The notes beneath the pieces were generated by a model. It did not search any database and was not told the DNA's origin. It saw nothing but the letters and a program-made list of their open reading frames with translations. A DNA stretch of 64,000 nt from Leptodontidium sp. MPI-SDFR-AT-0119. Lineage: Eukaryota; Ascomycota; Leotiomycetes; Helotiales; Leptodontidiaceae. Below, piece after piece: positions 31,303 through 44,382 of the stretch (within the stretch, counting starts at the first letter, position 1; the number at the start of each line of letters is the position of its first letter). A program made the translations under genes and the position numbers. The stretch is taken from positions 2,046,001 through 2,110,000 of the forward strand of contig JAHLEZ010000007.1 of assembly GCA_020726505.1 (NCBI GenBank). The letters are read 5' to 3'.

Positions 31303-33395
31303 ATGATCACTTCCAGGTGCATGAAGTCGGCGAAATACCCCCCGACATCGCTCGCTTGGGCGACCAAGACAAGGACCCCGCCATTGGAGATGCGAGGACC
31401 AGGTCTTGGTCTACTTCACTCATCAAGCCTGAAGTCAAACTCAAATTCGACCTCGAGGCTAGGAGTCAAATGGAAAAGCTCGAGTACTCGAAATGGAGAA
31501 TTCCAGCCAAAGAAATTCGTGGTGGGAGGCGCAAAGTCGAGGAGTGTTAAGGGATGGACGGGCTTCAGTGTGTTGGCCCTGATGGCTGCTTCGGCTGTTG
31601 GTGCGGGCTTGCTTGTTGGCTGGAAGAGCGAAGGGAGGAAAGATCGGGAGAGGGAATATTCGAATGCCGGGAAGTTTGTAAGGCCGGCATATGCCAGTTT
31701 AAGTGACATGGAATCTGTGAGTTATAGCTTTTATTTTGACTGTCTGACGAAATCTTAAGATTCGTTTTGCAGCATGTTTAAACCACAAGCCAAACTTCGC
31801 TTCCTGCCCAAGCAACGCCCCTTTTTTTAAACGAGTCAATACTGACAACATCAGGCTATCAAAGAAATCCGTCAAGCAACAGGCAATGAAGATTCTATAT
31901 CTACCGATCCAGAAGATCTGAAAGCACACGGCTATTCGGAATGGTCCTCCACCAACATCGACAGCCTCCCCGTCGCCGTCGCTTACCCGAAAACCACTGC
32001 CGAAGTTTCCAAGATTGCAAAAATATGCTCCAAGTATCGCCTTCCCATAATTCCATTCTCTGGTGGCTCCTCACTCGAAGGTAATTTCTCCGCACCGTAT
32101 GGTGGAGTCAGTGTCGATTTCGCATACATGGACCAGATTTTGCAATTCCATGAGGAGGATATGGATATTGTTGTCCAACCGAGTGTGAGCTGGATGGAGT
32201 TGAATGAGGAGTTGGCGAGGAGACAGTCTGGACTCTTCTTTCCTGTTGATCCGGGACCCAGTGCTAAGATCGGAGGAATGGTTGGAACGAATTGCTCTGG
32301 TACAAACGCTGTGAGGTATGGGACGATGAAGGATTGGGTTATCAATCTCACGGTTGTGCTTTCTGATGGAACTGTTATCAAGACGAAGAGAAGGCCAAGG
32401 AAGACTTCTGCGGGATATAATTTGAACTCGTTGTTTGTTGGATCCGAGGGGACACTTGGTAAGACTGGGCCGGCTCAAAATTTCCAAATTCATCAGCAGG
32501 TTTTGCGATTCCTGCCGAACACATACTAATTGATGTACAGGACTGGTGACGGAAATCACTCTCAAGTTGGCAGTAGTACCACAAGAATTCTCCGTAGCGG
32601 TCGTCACGTTCCCATCTATTCGAGATGCCGCCGCCGCCGCTGCAAGCGTCATGAGAGCCGGGGTCCAAGTCGCCGCTATGGAAATAATGGACGAAGTGCA
32701 AATGCGAGTCGTCAACCTTTCCGGCTCAACAGCCCCTCGAAAGTGGAAAGAGCTGCCCACGTTGTTCTTCAAATTCAGCGGCACTAAAGCCTCAGTCAAA
32801 GAGAACATCTCCATGGTGTCCGCCATCGCCAAGGTACACCGCGGCGGCGATTTTGAATTCGCGAAGGATGCTAAAGAACAGAAATTGCTGTGGTCGGCCA
32901 GGAAGGAGAGTCTGTGGAGTATGCTCGCGCTCAGGAAGGAGGGAAATGAGGTGTGGTCTACTGATGTCGCTGTGCCGTTTTCGAGATTGGCGGATATTAT
33001 TGAAGTGAGCAAGAAAGAGATGGATGATTTGGGGTTGTTTGCTAGTATTTTGGGACATATCGGGGATGGGAATTTTCATGAGAGTATCATGTATGACTCG
33101 CGCGTGCCGGGCGAGAAGGAGAAGGTTGAGCAGTGTGTGAAGAATATGGTGAAGAGGGCGTTGGATATGGAGGGGACTTGCACTGTAAGTTCTCTATTTA
33201 CTCTCTTTGAGGGGTTGTGTGTGAGAGCGAGAAACTGATTATCTACAGGGTGAACATGGTATCGGAATTGGCAAGAAAGAAGCCCTTCTTCTGGAAGTAG
33301 GCAAGGATACGCTAGGTGTGATGAAATCCATCAAGCAGGCCCTCGACCCTTACTGGATCATGAATCCGGGGAAAATAGTGGATCTTCCGCTATAA
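31303..33395 (+). CDS. DLD1: D-lactate dehydrogenase (cytochrome), mitochondrial, 602 aa
   Basis: Four exons (31303-31716, 31855-32458, 32541-33184, 33249-33395) in continuous phase. The N-terminus is Ser/Lys/Arg rich and precedes a hydrophobic segment (GFSVLALMAASAVGAGLLVGW, about residue 90-110), as in Dld1 proteins targeted to the mitochondrial inner membrane. The FAD-binding type 4 domain shows YPKTTAEVSKIAKIC, IPFSGGSSLEGN and VDPGPSAKIGGMVGTNCSGT; the FAD-oxidase C-terminal domain has FASILGHIGDGNFHESI and the conserved GEHGIGIGKK, which exon 4 begins. The reaction is D-lactate + 2 ferricytochrome c to pyruvate. The ~600-residue length fits the family. Confidence 0.96.
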
Positions 33396-36178
33396 ACCCT
33401 CATTCTCGTTAGAGAGACAAAGGTGTTACTCTTTTGGGAACGGATTTCCTTTTTTTCGTTTATTATAGAATTTCTGGTTTTGGTACACAGCACACGATTA
33501 TAGTCCGAGATTGGGAGTGGTGGACTGCATTCTGGGATTCATGCATTCGTTTTTTTTTTCTTTTTTTCTTTTCTTCAATTGGGTAGGCAGGCAGGCAGTC
33601 GGTCAACAAATAGAACCATCCTCCTCACGGATGAGAAGAGAAGCATTGGTTGCATTGGGTGGGGGGTGGGTGGCACTCTGTCAATTTGATTTCCGATATT
33701 TCTCCTCGTACAATATCATTCTCGTCTGTTCATCTGACTTTGGTGTGTTGTTGTTTGTGTATCCTCGCTTATACCATGTTTGTGTTTCCTCTCGGCTGGC
33801 TTGGATGTAGCACCCTGATTATTTGGGTGGGTAGATATCACGAAGACGGAAAAGGGGGTATCGTTCACGGTAGGGGTAGCGGGATGTCGTGCGACATGTC
33901 TAGGAACGAGCGAATGGTATGAGAGACACGTGTACGGTACTGTACAGTACCTAGGTATCACATCGCATCGCATCGCATCACGTCACATCGTAAGAGGCGT
34001 GTCGATCAGGAACTCACTGCATTGGATGGTGTGTGCATATGTAGAACCTAACATTTCCTTTCCTTTTCCCGAGACAGACCTAAAAAAGCAAAAGTCGGTA
34101 TACAGTAGAGCATCCTGCCAACCCAGTCCTAGATGCATGGTTTTTGTATCAGGATTTAGTACCGCTGCTTTTGATGCTCTTTTGTTTGCTTTTTGCTGCC
34201 TGGAGGAGTAAGGACGGCGAGAGGAAAAGTCGGTATGCGAGAGTGGCGTCTTGGTGGCGTCTAACGGTGAGAGAGGGATTTCGGGGAGTTTTGCCCTTTT
34301 CTAATTGAGCAATGAGTAAGTAGGCTTCATGTGAGTTTTCGCTTGGGGGAGTGGGGTAAGCAGGCAGCGCAGCGTACTGGGAGGAGGTTGGAGGTTTTTG
34401 TTGTTTTGTACCCCCACACCAACCCCGCTTTGTCTTTGCAGGATGGAGAAGCACCGAGGGGGAGACTTTTTCCAATTGACTTTTTTTTGGATTTGAGAGG
34501 GGAAAACCGATGTGTCATTCTCCGAGGAAGAGCATTGTTTCTTTGGGGGTGCTGTGGATTTCGCGAAAGGAGGTAGGAGAAGATTTCCTATTTGTTCGGC
34601 AAGCTCATGTCACCTGATTTTTTTTATCTTGTCGAGAAGACGTGGAGTGGTAGTACCTAGGTTGAGATTCCTTTGCTGTGTGCGAAACTGACCCTCTCCT
34701 ATCATAGCACAGATCTATGACACCGATGTCTTTGAAATATTAACACATGCAATGCCCTGCAACATGACCTCCACGCTGATTTTGATCATGCAGTGATGGG
34801 TAGCATCGGCTATTTCGAACCTGGGATTGGGGATGCAAGCAAGAGTCAGGGAATCGGGATGAGCCGAGAGAGGGAGGGTGGAAGGGGAGGGAGTGGAGGG
34901 AGTTGGCCGGGTGCATGCATATTCAGATGAGAAGAAGAACGGATTGGTGTGTGTGCGCGTGAGGATTTTCTTTGTGCTCGCATCCATCTGGTGCTCGCTT
35001 GAAGCAGGCAGAGTCAACAGCCAGCTAGACAGGCGAGGGAGGGGTTGGGTGAGTGAGTGAGTGAGTGAGTGAGTGAGTGCTTGCTTGCTTGGTCCTGGTC
35101 CTGGTCCTGGTCCTGGTCCTGGTCCTGGTCGCTGGAAATACCCAGGAATCTTTAGGGTTAATGTCAGCCAGCTGCTCGGGGTAGAAGATTCAAAGTTGAT
35201 AATAGTGAATGATGATGGTGGAGTAATGGAGGCATGTCTATTTACCAACCCACGTAGGCACTTCGCTCTCTCACCTGCTGCAAGCTGGGAGGAGGGGTCC
35301 AGCCGGTCCGTGGCACCGACGGCGGCCGCACTGCATGTTCTCAAACACGAGTCTCACCGCCTGCCCAAAGAAGCGACATGACATAACGCGATCGCGTCGA
35401 CCAGCAATGTCAGATAAAACTTCAACACCACTCACTTACACTTGCTTACTTCACTCATTGCATCGTGGACTTGCACTGGCATGCTCTTAGATATCTCTCT
35501 CTTCCTCTCTTCTCATGGAAATATCCCCAAAACAGAAGTCTGAGATCCTCTCAAGGTAAGTTAACTGCTCATTGATCTCTCGCTCTCTCTCATGCCCTGC
35601 TTCTTTCAGGGAACGGCCTCCTCAATTGTGTTCAAGTCGCACAGCATCATTTCCCTTCTGAACGGACTATACTCTCGCTCCCGAGACCTATGGAAGCCGT
35701 CTTCTACCTACTTTGATTGTGATATCAATCAATTGTCACATTCACTTGTGCTAATCACGTATTCCTTTTCGGGCACAAATACTCCCGCTATTAACTTTTC
35801 TCTCTCGCCCGCTCTCCTCACTTCTTCACCCTCTTTCCTCAACCTCCCCAACTTTCCTCAATGCCCACCAGCTTCCCTCCGCTCGCCCACAAAGCTAGAA
35901 GTATTCTTCACACTCTTGATACTGACGGCTTTCTCCAATAGATCTGTTATTTTGCTTGATCTAGAGCGTCTGTTTGCACTGCAGTGCCTTCCTTGGGTCG
36001 AGCAAACAATCTCTTGCACACCTTCCTGCGAGTCGAACCTCACCTCCTCAAATCTCCGACATACGCAATTACATTCCGTCAAACAGCCTCACTTTCAATT
36101 CTTCCCAAGCCATCTCTAAGCCACGGCGAACGAGACCATTGCCGTCCCCTCACCATCAATCTCCTGGTGCTGGCCAAC
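33396..36178. other. Long intergenic region / RdRP upstream region
   Basis: 2.8 kb without a supported gene. It contains microsatellites (GAGT)n at 35050-35078 and (GGTCCT)n at 35091-35130, a GCATC run at 33963-33979 (CATCGCATCGCATCGCATCA), and pyrimidine-rich DNA at 35790-35900. Several ORFs here are low-complexity shadows. Confidence 0.5.
35050..35130 (+). repeat. Adjacent microsatellites (GAGT)n and (GGTCCT)n
   Basis: About seven GAGT units (35050-35078), a short TTGC run, then 6.7 units of GGTCCT (35091-35130). Confidence 0.95.
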
Positions 36179-39100
36179 ATGACACAAGGTCACAGAGGAA
36201 CCAGAATGGACCACACACGGGTTGTCAGACCAAGCCGCAGCCCGAATCCTCAATATCCACACCTTCAAGGCCCATTACTGAAACCCAACTTCGATTGGCA
36301 GAAGTGGGATGAGTTGAGCATCAGATTGAGAGGAGTCGCACCTCATGAGACTACCTACAACCTGTGGAGAATTTTCCGCAAATATGGTGAAATCTGCTTC
36401 ATTGAGATATTTGAAAGTAGAGATGGTGGTGCCAGAGACGGCAATGCTAAGATCAAGTTCTCACCTCCCCCAAGCTCACCTTTCTGGAACAATAAAACCC
36501 AGACTATCGATGACGAAGAAAATCCTGGCGCAAACTACTTCGTCCAAGTCAGTCTATGGGATGATAGAAGACAAGGCCTGACCATCAAAAGCCCCGTCAA
36601 GCACACCAAGTTCTATCAGCCAAGAATGAAGATGATGGCTTCTGCTATCCACTTCGGCCTCATGGTTGATCCTGTCTCGATGATGCCTCTGCATACGATC
36701 ACGCCCACTCACACCGAGGTAAATGGTACCACATTGGTTGTTGATCTCGTCAGACGTCGTATTGTGGCCAACTTCACGGCTAAGTTTGAGAATCCTGAAT
36801 ACACCCCCAACTACGACCGCAACAACCAGTACATGTTTCATATTCCCTTCGACCAATTGACAAAGATTCGGAGATTGGACATCAATGATGCGGCCTTTGC
36901 CTTGATCATCTCTGTCGAGTCGCCCCCGCAATACTACCGGAAGAGACAAGATAAATTGGCTGGCCATTCCAGGGAGAATTCGCAGTGGAAGGAATGGGAT
37001 ACTTGGTACCGCCAGACTGACATCGTCTACGACCCGTACATTCTCCAAAGAGAAACAATCGCTCTTCATAAAGACCGCCCTGTCATTGATATAGGTATGT
37101 CATGCCGCAATTCTGTCGAAATCATGCTAACAGCTCAGGTCGCTGGACTACGTATCTTTTCGAGTTCGCCCACGCCAATAACACATCCGCCTTGTACGCT
37201 GAGATCAAACAGGCTCTTCAAGACTTTAACATCGAGATTGTGTCTATTCCGGCTCTGACCAAGATCCCATCTCACTCTGCCGACCTGTGGTCCTTGATAG
37301 ATCCCCCAAAGTTGCAAAATGCTTCCGCTGATCTCGAATTTATGCAAGGCAGTGATGGCACGTTCGCTTTACCCTGGGAAGTCCGATATCAGCTGGAGGT
37401 CTGCATCTCTCGCGAAATCATCAACGAGTACAATATCAACAAAGCCTTTGTGAAGAAACTTGCGGATATTGCCGCTCAGGATCCGATTAAGGCCAGAAAT
37501 ATTCTCGAATATGTTGCCACTCTCGAAAACCGTATCTATGACCCATTGTCTATCTTCGAGGACCCGCTGGCTCTAGCTTTCACACCCAAGACAGAAATTC
37601 CTCACTATTGCGCACACTCACGCAAGGCCACGATTACTCCGTCCACAATGTACCTTAGCTCCCCTACAGTGGAAACTACCAACAGAGTCCTCCGCCATTA
37701 TTCAAGAGAAAACAAGGATGGCCGATTTCTTCGGGTGCAGTTCACAGATGAAATGGCCGAGGTGAGTCTTTCCGTTCGTCTCGTACCAGACCATTCTAAT
37801 ACACACAGGGAAAAATCAACTCCTGTGCCGACAAGCAGAGAAACGACGAGCTCTTCACTCGTGTCTATAGAACTCTCTATAATGGCATTCAAATTGGAGA
37901 TCGCCACTTCGAATTTTTGGCCTTCGGCAATTCACAGTTTCGGGAAAACGGCGCCTACTTCTTCTGCCCAACCGACCATCTGTCTTGCGAAGATATTCGC
38001 AAGTGGATGGGTACTTTCGATCACATCCCAGTGGTTGCTAAGTATGCTGCCAGACTGGGCCAGTGTTTCTCCACGACTCGAGCAATCAATGGCCTTTCTG
38101 CCCCTGACATCGTCACGCTCCCCGACGTTGAAAATAACGGTTACTGCTTTACAGATGGCGTTGGCAAGATTAGTCCATTTCTAGCTCAGATGATTGCTGC
38201 AGAATTGCAACTACGCACTACTACTGCACCATCAGCATTCCAATTTCGCCTTGGTGGATGCAAAGGTATTTTGGTCGTATGGCCAGAGGCGAAGGAGAAG
38301 GAGGTTCACATCCGCAAGAGCCAACAGAAATTCACTGCCACCTACAATGGTCTGGAGATCATTCGATGCTCTCGGTTCTCTTGTGCCTCACTGAACCGGC
38401 AGACAATTACGATTTTGTCATCTCTGGGAGTCCCCGATGAGGTTTTCCTCAACATGCTCACGGAGCAACTCGCCAATTACCAGACTGCCATGAGCGACGA
38501 TGATTTAGCGGTCAGCCTGTTGTTGCGATATATCGATGACAACCAAATGACTCTCAATCTCGCCACCATGATTAGAAATGGTTTCATGGCGCAGAGAGAC
38601 CCCTTTGTGCTGTCGCTCCTTCATCTATGGAGATCATGGTCTATCAAGCTCCTGAAGGAGAAAGCGAAGATCATCGTCGAAAATGGGGCGTTTCTTCTGG
38701 GTTGTGTTGACGAGACGAATACCCTCCGAGGTTACACTCACCCCAATTCTGCATATGGTCAACAACTTGCCGCAGAGGAATTACCTCAGATATTCGTCCA
38801 GGTGCCAGACAAGGCGGATCCCAATCGATACAACGTAGTAGAAGGTATCTGCTTGGTTGGCCGCAATCCATCTCTACATCCCGGTGATCTCAGAGTAGTG
38901 GAGGCTATCAACGTCCCAGCTCTCCATCATCTGACAGATGTCATTGTGTTTCCAATGCAAGGAGACCGCGATGTCCCTGGCATGTGCTCTGGAGGCGACC
39001 TTGACGGTGATGACTTCTTTGTGATCTGGGATAAAGATCTCCGACCGCCAGAATGGAACTGCGAACCCATGAACTATTCTGCACCAAAGCCAAAGGTTCA

Positions 39101-40786
39101 TAATCGACCAGTAGAGATTACTGACTTGATGAAGTTCTTCGTTCGTTTTATGAAGAACGATTCTCTCCCTTCCATCGCCCATGCTCATCTGGCCAATTCG
39201 GACTTTCTGCATCGGGGTGTCAAAGACCCAAAATGTGAGTCCTTCCAGTTCATTTCCGTGACATGCGCTTACCTCTGCTAGGTCTAAAGCTGGCCGCTCT
39301 GCATTCTAAGGCCGTTGATTATGTCAAGACCGGTGAGCCCGCCGAGATGCCCAAAGAGCTGCGTGCCAGAAAATGGCCTCATTTCATGGAGAAGAAGTAC
39401 AAGCCGAAGGAGGCACAGTACCACTCGGATAAAATCCTTGGTCTCCTGTATGACAAGGTCGAGACCGTCAATTTTTCTCCGCAGTACGAGGAGCCTTTTG
39501 ACAAACGCATTCTTCGAGCGTACACTCTGGACGATGCTATCTTGAAGGCCGCTAGACAAGTCAAGACAAAGTATGATGTCCATATGAAGCGCATCATGGC
39601 TCAGCAGGAAATAAAGACCGAATTTGAGATCTGGTCTACATTCGTACTATCCAAGCCACGGGTTGGGAGCGATTACAAGGTTCATGAAGAAGTTGGCAGA
39701 CTCTCCGATGCACTGAAGGATCAATTCCGTCTAGAATGTATCGAGAGAGCTGGTAGCAAAGATTTCTCTATCCTCGGACCTTTCGTTGCAGCGATGTACA
39801 AGGTTACAAAAGAGGAGCTCGACATTGCTCTTGCTGAATGCCGAGCTACAAAGATGGCAGGTACTATGAAGGTCCCGCTTCGAAAGATGGAGCCTGGACA
39901 CATGCCATTCATTTCCTTCCCCTGGCTGTTTGAGAAGGAGCTGGGTCGTATTGCTACAGGTATCGACACCACTGACGAGTTGGAAAACATGGGACTTTCA
40001 GCTCTCGCCCTCAAGGAACCTGGTCATTCGAGAAAGCGGCAAGGTGGCGTTGGAGCCCTTGATGAGGACTTTATCAAGAGGGAAGACGGCCACGTCATCC
40101 ACCGTGGTGAAGAACTCGACTTGTTCAATCAAATCTCTGACACGGAAAGCTACGCAGATGAGAGCGATCTTGACGAAGCTCGAGTGACCAGAGATGAGCA
40201 TTGGTTGACTACGGGCAGATCTGGCGAAGCTGTCTTGGCGACTGACTTTGAGCTCCCCGACTCTCCAGTCCCTGATTATATGCGCAAGGGCACCGGTGTC
40301 GAAGACGTTGTCCCTCAAGCACCAATGGATGGACTGGTTGACCCTCGGGAGGCAGCTAGAGATGCACACTCAAGCTCTGCTGAACATCGTTCTGTTTTCG
40401 AAGGCATGCCTGAAAAGTTCCAAGCTCCTGCAAACAAACTTGGATATGTCCGCGGTAATTCTCAGAATCTTCATTCAACCGACGAATACAACAGTATCCT
40501 TACTCCCGATCGATCGTTGACTGGTAGCGAGCCTGTCGCATCTTCATCCGCTGTGGATGACTCAGCTGATATCGAGTCAGATTCTGCTGAGGTTGAAGAG
40601 GAAGTTGTCGAACTTGAGGTCAAGGAATCTTCTCTTGAGAAATTGGCACGCTTGGTTGGTGATACAGCACTCAAAGTGCCAGTGACCGATAGCCTGGAGG
40701 ATGATGTTGTCGAGGAGGAAGAAGAGGTCATCCTGGAAGTCAAGGAATCCTCCTTGGACAAGTTGAACCGAATGATGGCTTCTTAG
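36179..40786 (+). CDS. RNA-dependent RNA polymerase (SAD-1/RRP type), 1489 aa
   Basis: Four exons (36179-37094, 37139-37761, 37809-39234, 39282-40786) join in phase. An N-terminal RRM-like region (about residues 40-90, LRGVAPHETTYNLWRIFRKYG) is followed by the cellular RdRP domain. Conserved blocks include FTDGVGKIS, FQFRLGGCKGILVVWP, RNPSLHPGDLRVVEA and the catalytic loop CSGGDLDGDDFFVIWD (coding near 38990-39030), whose Asp triad is intact. The enzyme makes double-stranded RNA for Dicer in quelling, meiotic silencing or small-RNA pathways; length and layout resemble SAD-1-type enzymes more than QDE-1. The last ~100 residues are acidic and carry a duplicated motif, EVKESSLEKLARLV and EVKESSLDKLNRMM. 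An ATG at 35984 is in frame, but the sequence before 36179 looks like 5' UTR. Confidence 0.95.
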
Positions 40787-42147
40787 AAGTGTTTTTCTTT
40801 GCTTCGTCTTTCGGAGCACAGTAGGTGCATTGCTGGCCATCGAGATGGTTACGTCTCTTCACGAATTTTTCTTTCGGAGTTTGGCATTTTATGATGGCAT
40901 GGGAGTCAGCGAGCATGGGTGCTAAAGGCACAAATAGGGTATTCATGGGAGGTACCCCGGCGTATCGTGCATCAACATAGCGTTGCATTCTACGGATAGA
41001 TACCTACATAGCATTGCAGCGGTCTGAAAAGGTCCCATAGTGAGCGAAGACGAAAAGAGTCGTTGATTTGGATCTTTGGTTTGGTCTGTAAGCTGCTGGT
41101 GAAGTAAATCGCCATGTCTTTTACGACGTCTGATGTGTTAGTGTTAGGTTGTCTACAGGCTCCCACTCCCTTGGTTTGCCATCTTACTACTATTTCAAAC
41201 CAGCGTTTCCACGGATTATCATCGTTCAGCTTGCTCAGGTCCTTTCTCCTCTCCAATGCACAAACACCGACCTATAAATCGCGAGGAAGTGAGACCACCG
41301 CATGGAGAACTGCGGGTAGTAGCAGGAGAGCTGCTTGTTTCTAGGCTTCCAATCGCGCTTTCAGTCTCTTCTTACGGACAAAACTTCGTGCTGTTTGGTG
41401 ATCTTGGACAGAGTCCATCAACCGAATTAGCGGAAATGGAACACGACGGGTCTTCGAGGAGTTTCAGGGATAACTGAACTGCGTGTATAAAGACAGTAAT
41501 TTATCAACCAAGCATACACACATATCCAGATGGTCCGCATTCTTACACCGAACAAAGGTCTAGAATCATTTATTTCAGGGAGTCGTCTCGCCTAACCTGT
41601 AAATATTGCATCCCCTGCCTAGGTACGAGGACATTTCCAGCTGACCTCGCGCAACCGAACATACTGCCAACCCTTGATAATTAGTCCAAATACATATATG
41701 CAATAATTCACTGGGTTTGAATTGATATCTGTTCTCCCAGATGTTGTAATATGTCCCCAAATGGCTAGAGTAATAAAATACGAGCTTCTTCGCCTCGCCA
41801 AGGAGGGCTGCTCTACTCTTCCCTCCTTCCAACACCCCTTGGACTGAAGGTGGCTTTCCTCCGTGAGACCTCACAGCTTACCCCCACCAACCCATCAACC
41901 CACCAACCCCATTCAGATCGTGCCTCTTTCCCCTCCCTCTGCCATGCCTCCTGGTGCCTCTGCCGTCTCTGTTCTACATGGTGGGGAAAGTATTGCGGTG
42001 TGGAGGGAGAGCTGCCCATTGCTGCATTGCTGAATCACTAACCTGCAGCAACTGATCTATACAGCACAGCATCTACAAATTCAACTCCACGCTTTCCAGC
42101 TTTCGGCGTTTGTTCAACTGCTTTATATACATATTTACGCATTCAGG
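40787..42147. other. Intergenic region
   Basis: 3' flank of the RdRP gene and upstream region of the SDR gene. Short ORFs on both strands lack any signature. Nothing else seen. Confidence 0.5.
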
Positions 42148-43220
42148 ATGTCGAATCTCCTTCCAATAGCACGCCGCTGTCTCCTTCGCAGACCGATTGC
42201 GACTGCCCGACGGTCCCTTATGACCCTACCCTCATTCTCTCTCGAAGGCAAGACCTGCGTCGTGACTGGAGCTGCGCGAGGACTGGGGAAAGAGTTCCTC
42301 ACCGCATTCGCACTCAGCGGTGCGCGCGGGGCTTGTATAGACCTCTCTCTCTCGGGCGGCAACAAATCCATCAAGCACATCGCCGAACACATCTCCTCCC
42401 AGCCCTCGACGGCTACCTACAAGCCCGAACTTCGCGCATATGGCTGCGACGTCACGTCCGAAGCACAAGTCAAGGATACGTGGGGATCGATTGTAAAGGA
42501 CTTCGGCCAGGTTGATGTCGTTGTGACGGCGGCTGGGATCGTGGATAATGTGGAGGGCGAGAATTACCCGTTTGATAGGTGGCAGAAGATGTTTGATATC
42601 AATGTGAATGGGAGTTTCCTTTTCGCGAGAGAGGCTGGAAAATACTGGATTGAGGAAAAGAGGAAGGGGAATCTGATACTGGTGTCGAGTATGAGTGCGC
42701 ATATATGTGTTAAGCCTCAAAAACAGGCTGCATACAACGCGGTAGGTTCCTTCCTTCTCGTCGTATTCCGAAAGCCACTAGAGGGCTCAGGAAAATCTAA
42801 TGGCTTGTAGTCGAAAGCTGCTGTCTCATTGATGGGCAAGAGTCTTGCTACAGAGGTAAGCTTGGAATCCCTTCAATTCCTAGAAGCTATTTGTTCACGG
42901 AAGCAGTGGGCTCCAAAGGGCATCCGTGTCAATAATCTTTGTCCTGGCTACATGAAAACGGATCTCATCATCGATCTTCTTGCAAAAGAAGGGACACACA
43001 TCGAAGAGGGATGGGTAAAGGACATTCCAATGGGACGGCTTGCTCATCCGAGTGAACTTCAAGGCACCATTGTATGGATGGCTAGTGATGCAAGTTCTTA
43101 CCTCACCGGGAGTGACATCGTAGGTGCCCTACTACCTGCTCCATTTGAACAAAATCATCTATTTTAGTTCCTCTTGACTGACCTTTCTAGGTTGTGGATG
43201 GTGGATATACCTGTTGGTGA
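42148..43220 (+). CDS. Short-chain dehydrogenase/reductase (SDR), 293 aa
   Basis: Four exons: 42148-42741, 42811-42855, 42907-43119 and 43191-43220; donors are GTAGGT or GTAAGC. Classical SDR signatures in order: TGAARGLGKEF (TGxxxGxG cofactor loop), AAGI (NNAG position), NLILVSSMSAH (catalytic Ser), YNASKAA (YxxxK, split by intron 1), then GIRVNNLCPGYMKTDL and the C-terminal VVDGGYTCW. The Rossmann fold starts near residue 35 after a basic N-terminus (RRCLLRRPIATARRSL), which could be a mitochondrial presequence. The closest general type is the fungal mannitol/sorbitol dehydrogenase-like or 3-oxoacyl-reductase-like SDR, probably NADPH-dependent. The substrate is unknown. Confidence 0.92.
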
Positions 43221-43888
43221 GGGGTCAATTCCAAAAACACCAGACACCATACAGAATTAAGACTTTCGACCTGGGCAAGCATGGAAACATTCATCCCAAT
43301 CATCACCTATGACCATCTGCCCCAAACGTCTTTTCTTATCATCTATCAGACTTTCTGCCCTGGCACTTTACTTTAGCATTTCCGTCGCTTAGCCTCAGAT
43401 CGGACGCCTAAACTCCTCGTGTTTCATCTGAGTCTCTTCCGCCTCCTTTTCATCTAAGCGAGTCTATCAGCATCTTGGGATGGGTCAACAGATCGTCGCA
43501 TGAAGGCCCAGTCCCAGGCCATTAACCCTGTAAAAGCACAGCTCCGTGATCGTATTTGTTTGAAGTACAAGGGCTGAGCTATTAACCCGAGGAACTCTGA
43601 ATGGTGGCAGCTTTATCATCCCACTGCTTCGCTGTCTTTGATTATTTCTCCTTCTCTGCAAAGCTTCAGGAAGTCTTCGTCGCTTGTTGCCTTCCCTTCC
43701 CGTCTGTTGTCCTTCTTCCTCTTCGCACCGCCAACCCAAATCTCGTGCTGGGCACTGAAAGATACCCTTTATTCTTTCCTACCGATACCTCCCTCCAATT
43801 ACCTCCCTCAGAATTCGCTGGGGCAAATCAACCAGATCCAAGACTACCTCGAATTTTGAAAGTCAGCTCCCCTCTCACATCTCTCAAC
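43221..43888. other. Intergenic region
   Basis: Flank between the SDR gene and the small secreted-peptide ORF. It ends in a C/T-rich leader with CACATCTCTCAAC just before the ATG. Nothing else recognised. Confidence 0.5.
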
Positions 43889-44077
43889 ATGCGCGCCTCA
43901 CTATCCGTCCTCGTATCAATCCTCTTCGCCAGCAGTGCATGCGCAAGAGTTATTCCAGCTTGGATGATAAAAGATCCTCCCGTTACCCTCAACACACGCG
44001 ACATTGGCGATTCGTCCGTTATCCGACATGCACCAGAAAGCAGCTTCGAGCGGAGAATCGACGATAGGCTTGAGTAG
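43889..44077 (+). CDS. Small predicted secreted peptide, 62 aa
   Basis: MRASLSVLVSILFASSACA is a textbook signal peptide, with cleavage expected after ACA at about residue 19. That leaves a 43-residue, cysteine-free, charged peptide (RVIPAWMIKD..., with ERRIDDRLE at the end). The frame is open further upstream to 43601, but that part is C/T-rich leader-like. GAGTAGGG at the stop could instead be a splice donor, so the C-terminus is uncertain. The function is unknown; it could be a small effector-like or processed peptide. Confidence 0.5.
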   Translation: MRASLSVLVSILFASSACARVIPAWMIKDPPVTLNTRDIGDSSVIRHAPESSFERRIDDRLE

Positions 44078-44382
44078 GGTAGAGGTGATGGGTTAGGATT
44101 GAAGGAGGATGTTAAGAAGCGGAGCTTCTGCAGAAATTGAGAGGAGGCTGTTGCTATGGCCATGGGTGATGGAGGGGAATTTGTTGATGCGGATGGGGAG
44201 GACGACATGATGAATAACGACGGGAGACAGAAGGGGATGTCAGAGCGATGGATTTTGCACATGAGACGAGGCCATCTGCGCTGGCATTTCATTTCTAGGT
44301 GTACCGGAATACCCAACAACAATCTGAAGAATATTTGTTTGCATACAACTCCTCTCCCACGCACATGTGATTCTACTCGTCC

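Noticed and set aside
32071..33012. 313-codon minus-strand ORF
   Set aside because: Antisense of D-lactate dehydrogenase exons 2-3 and crosses their intron.
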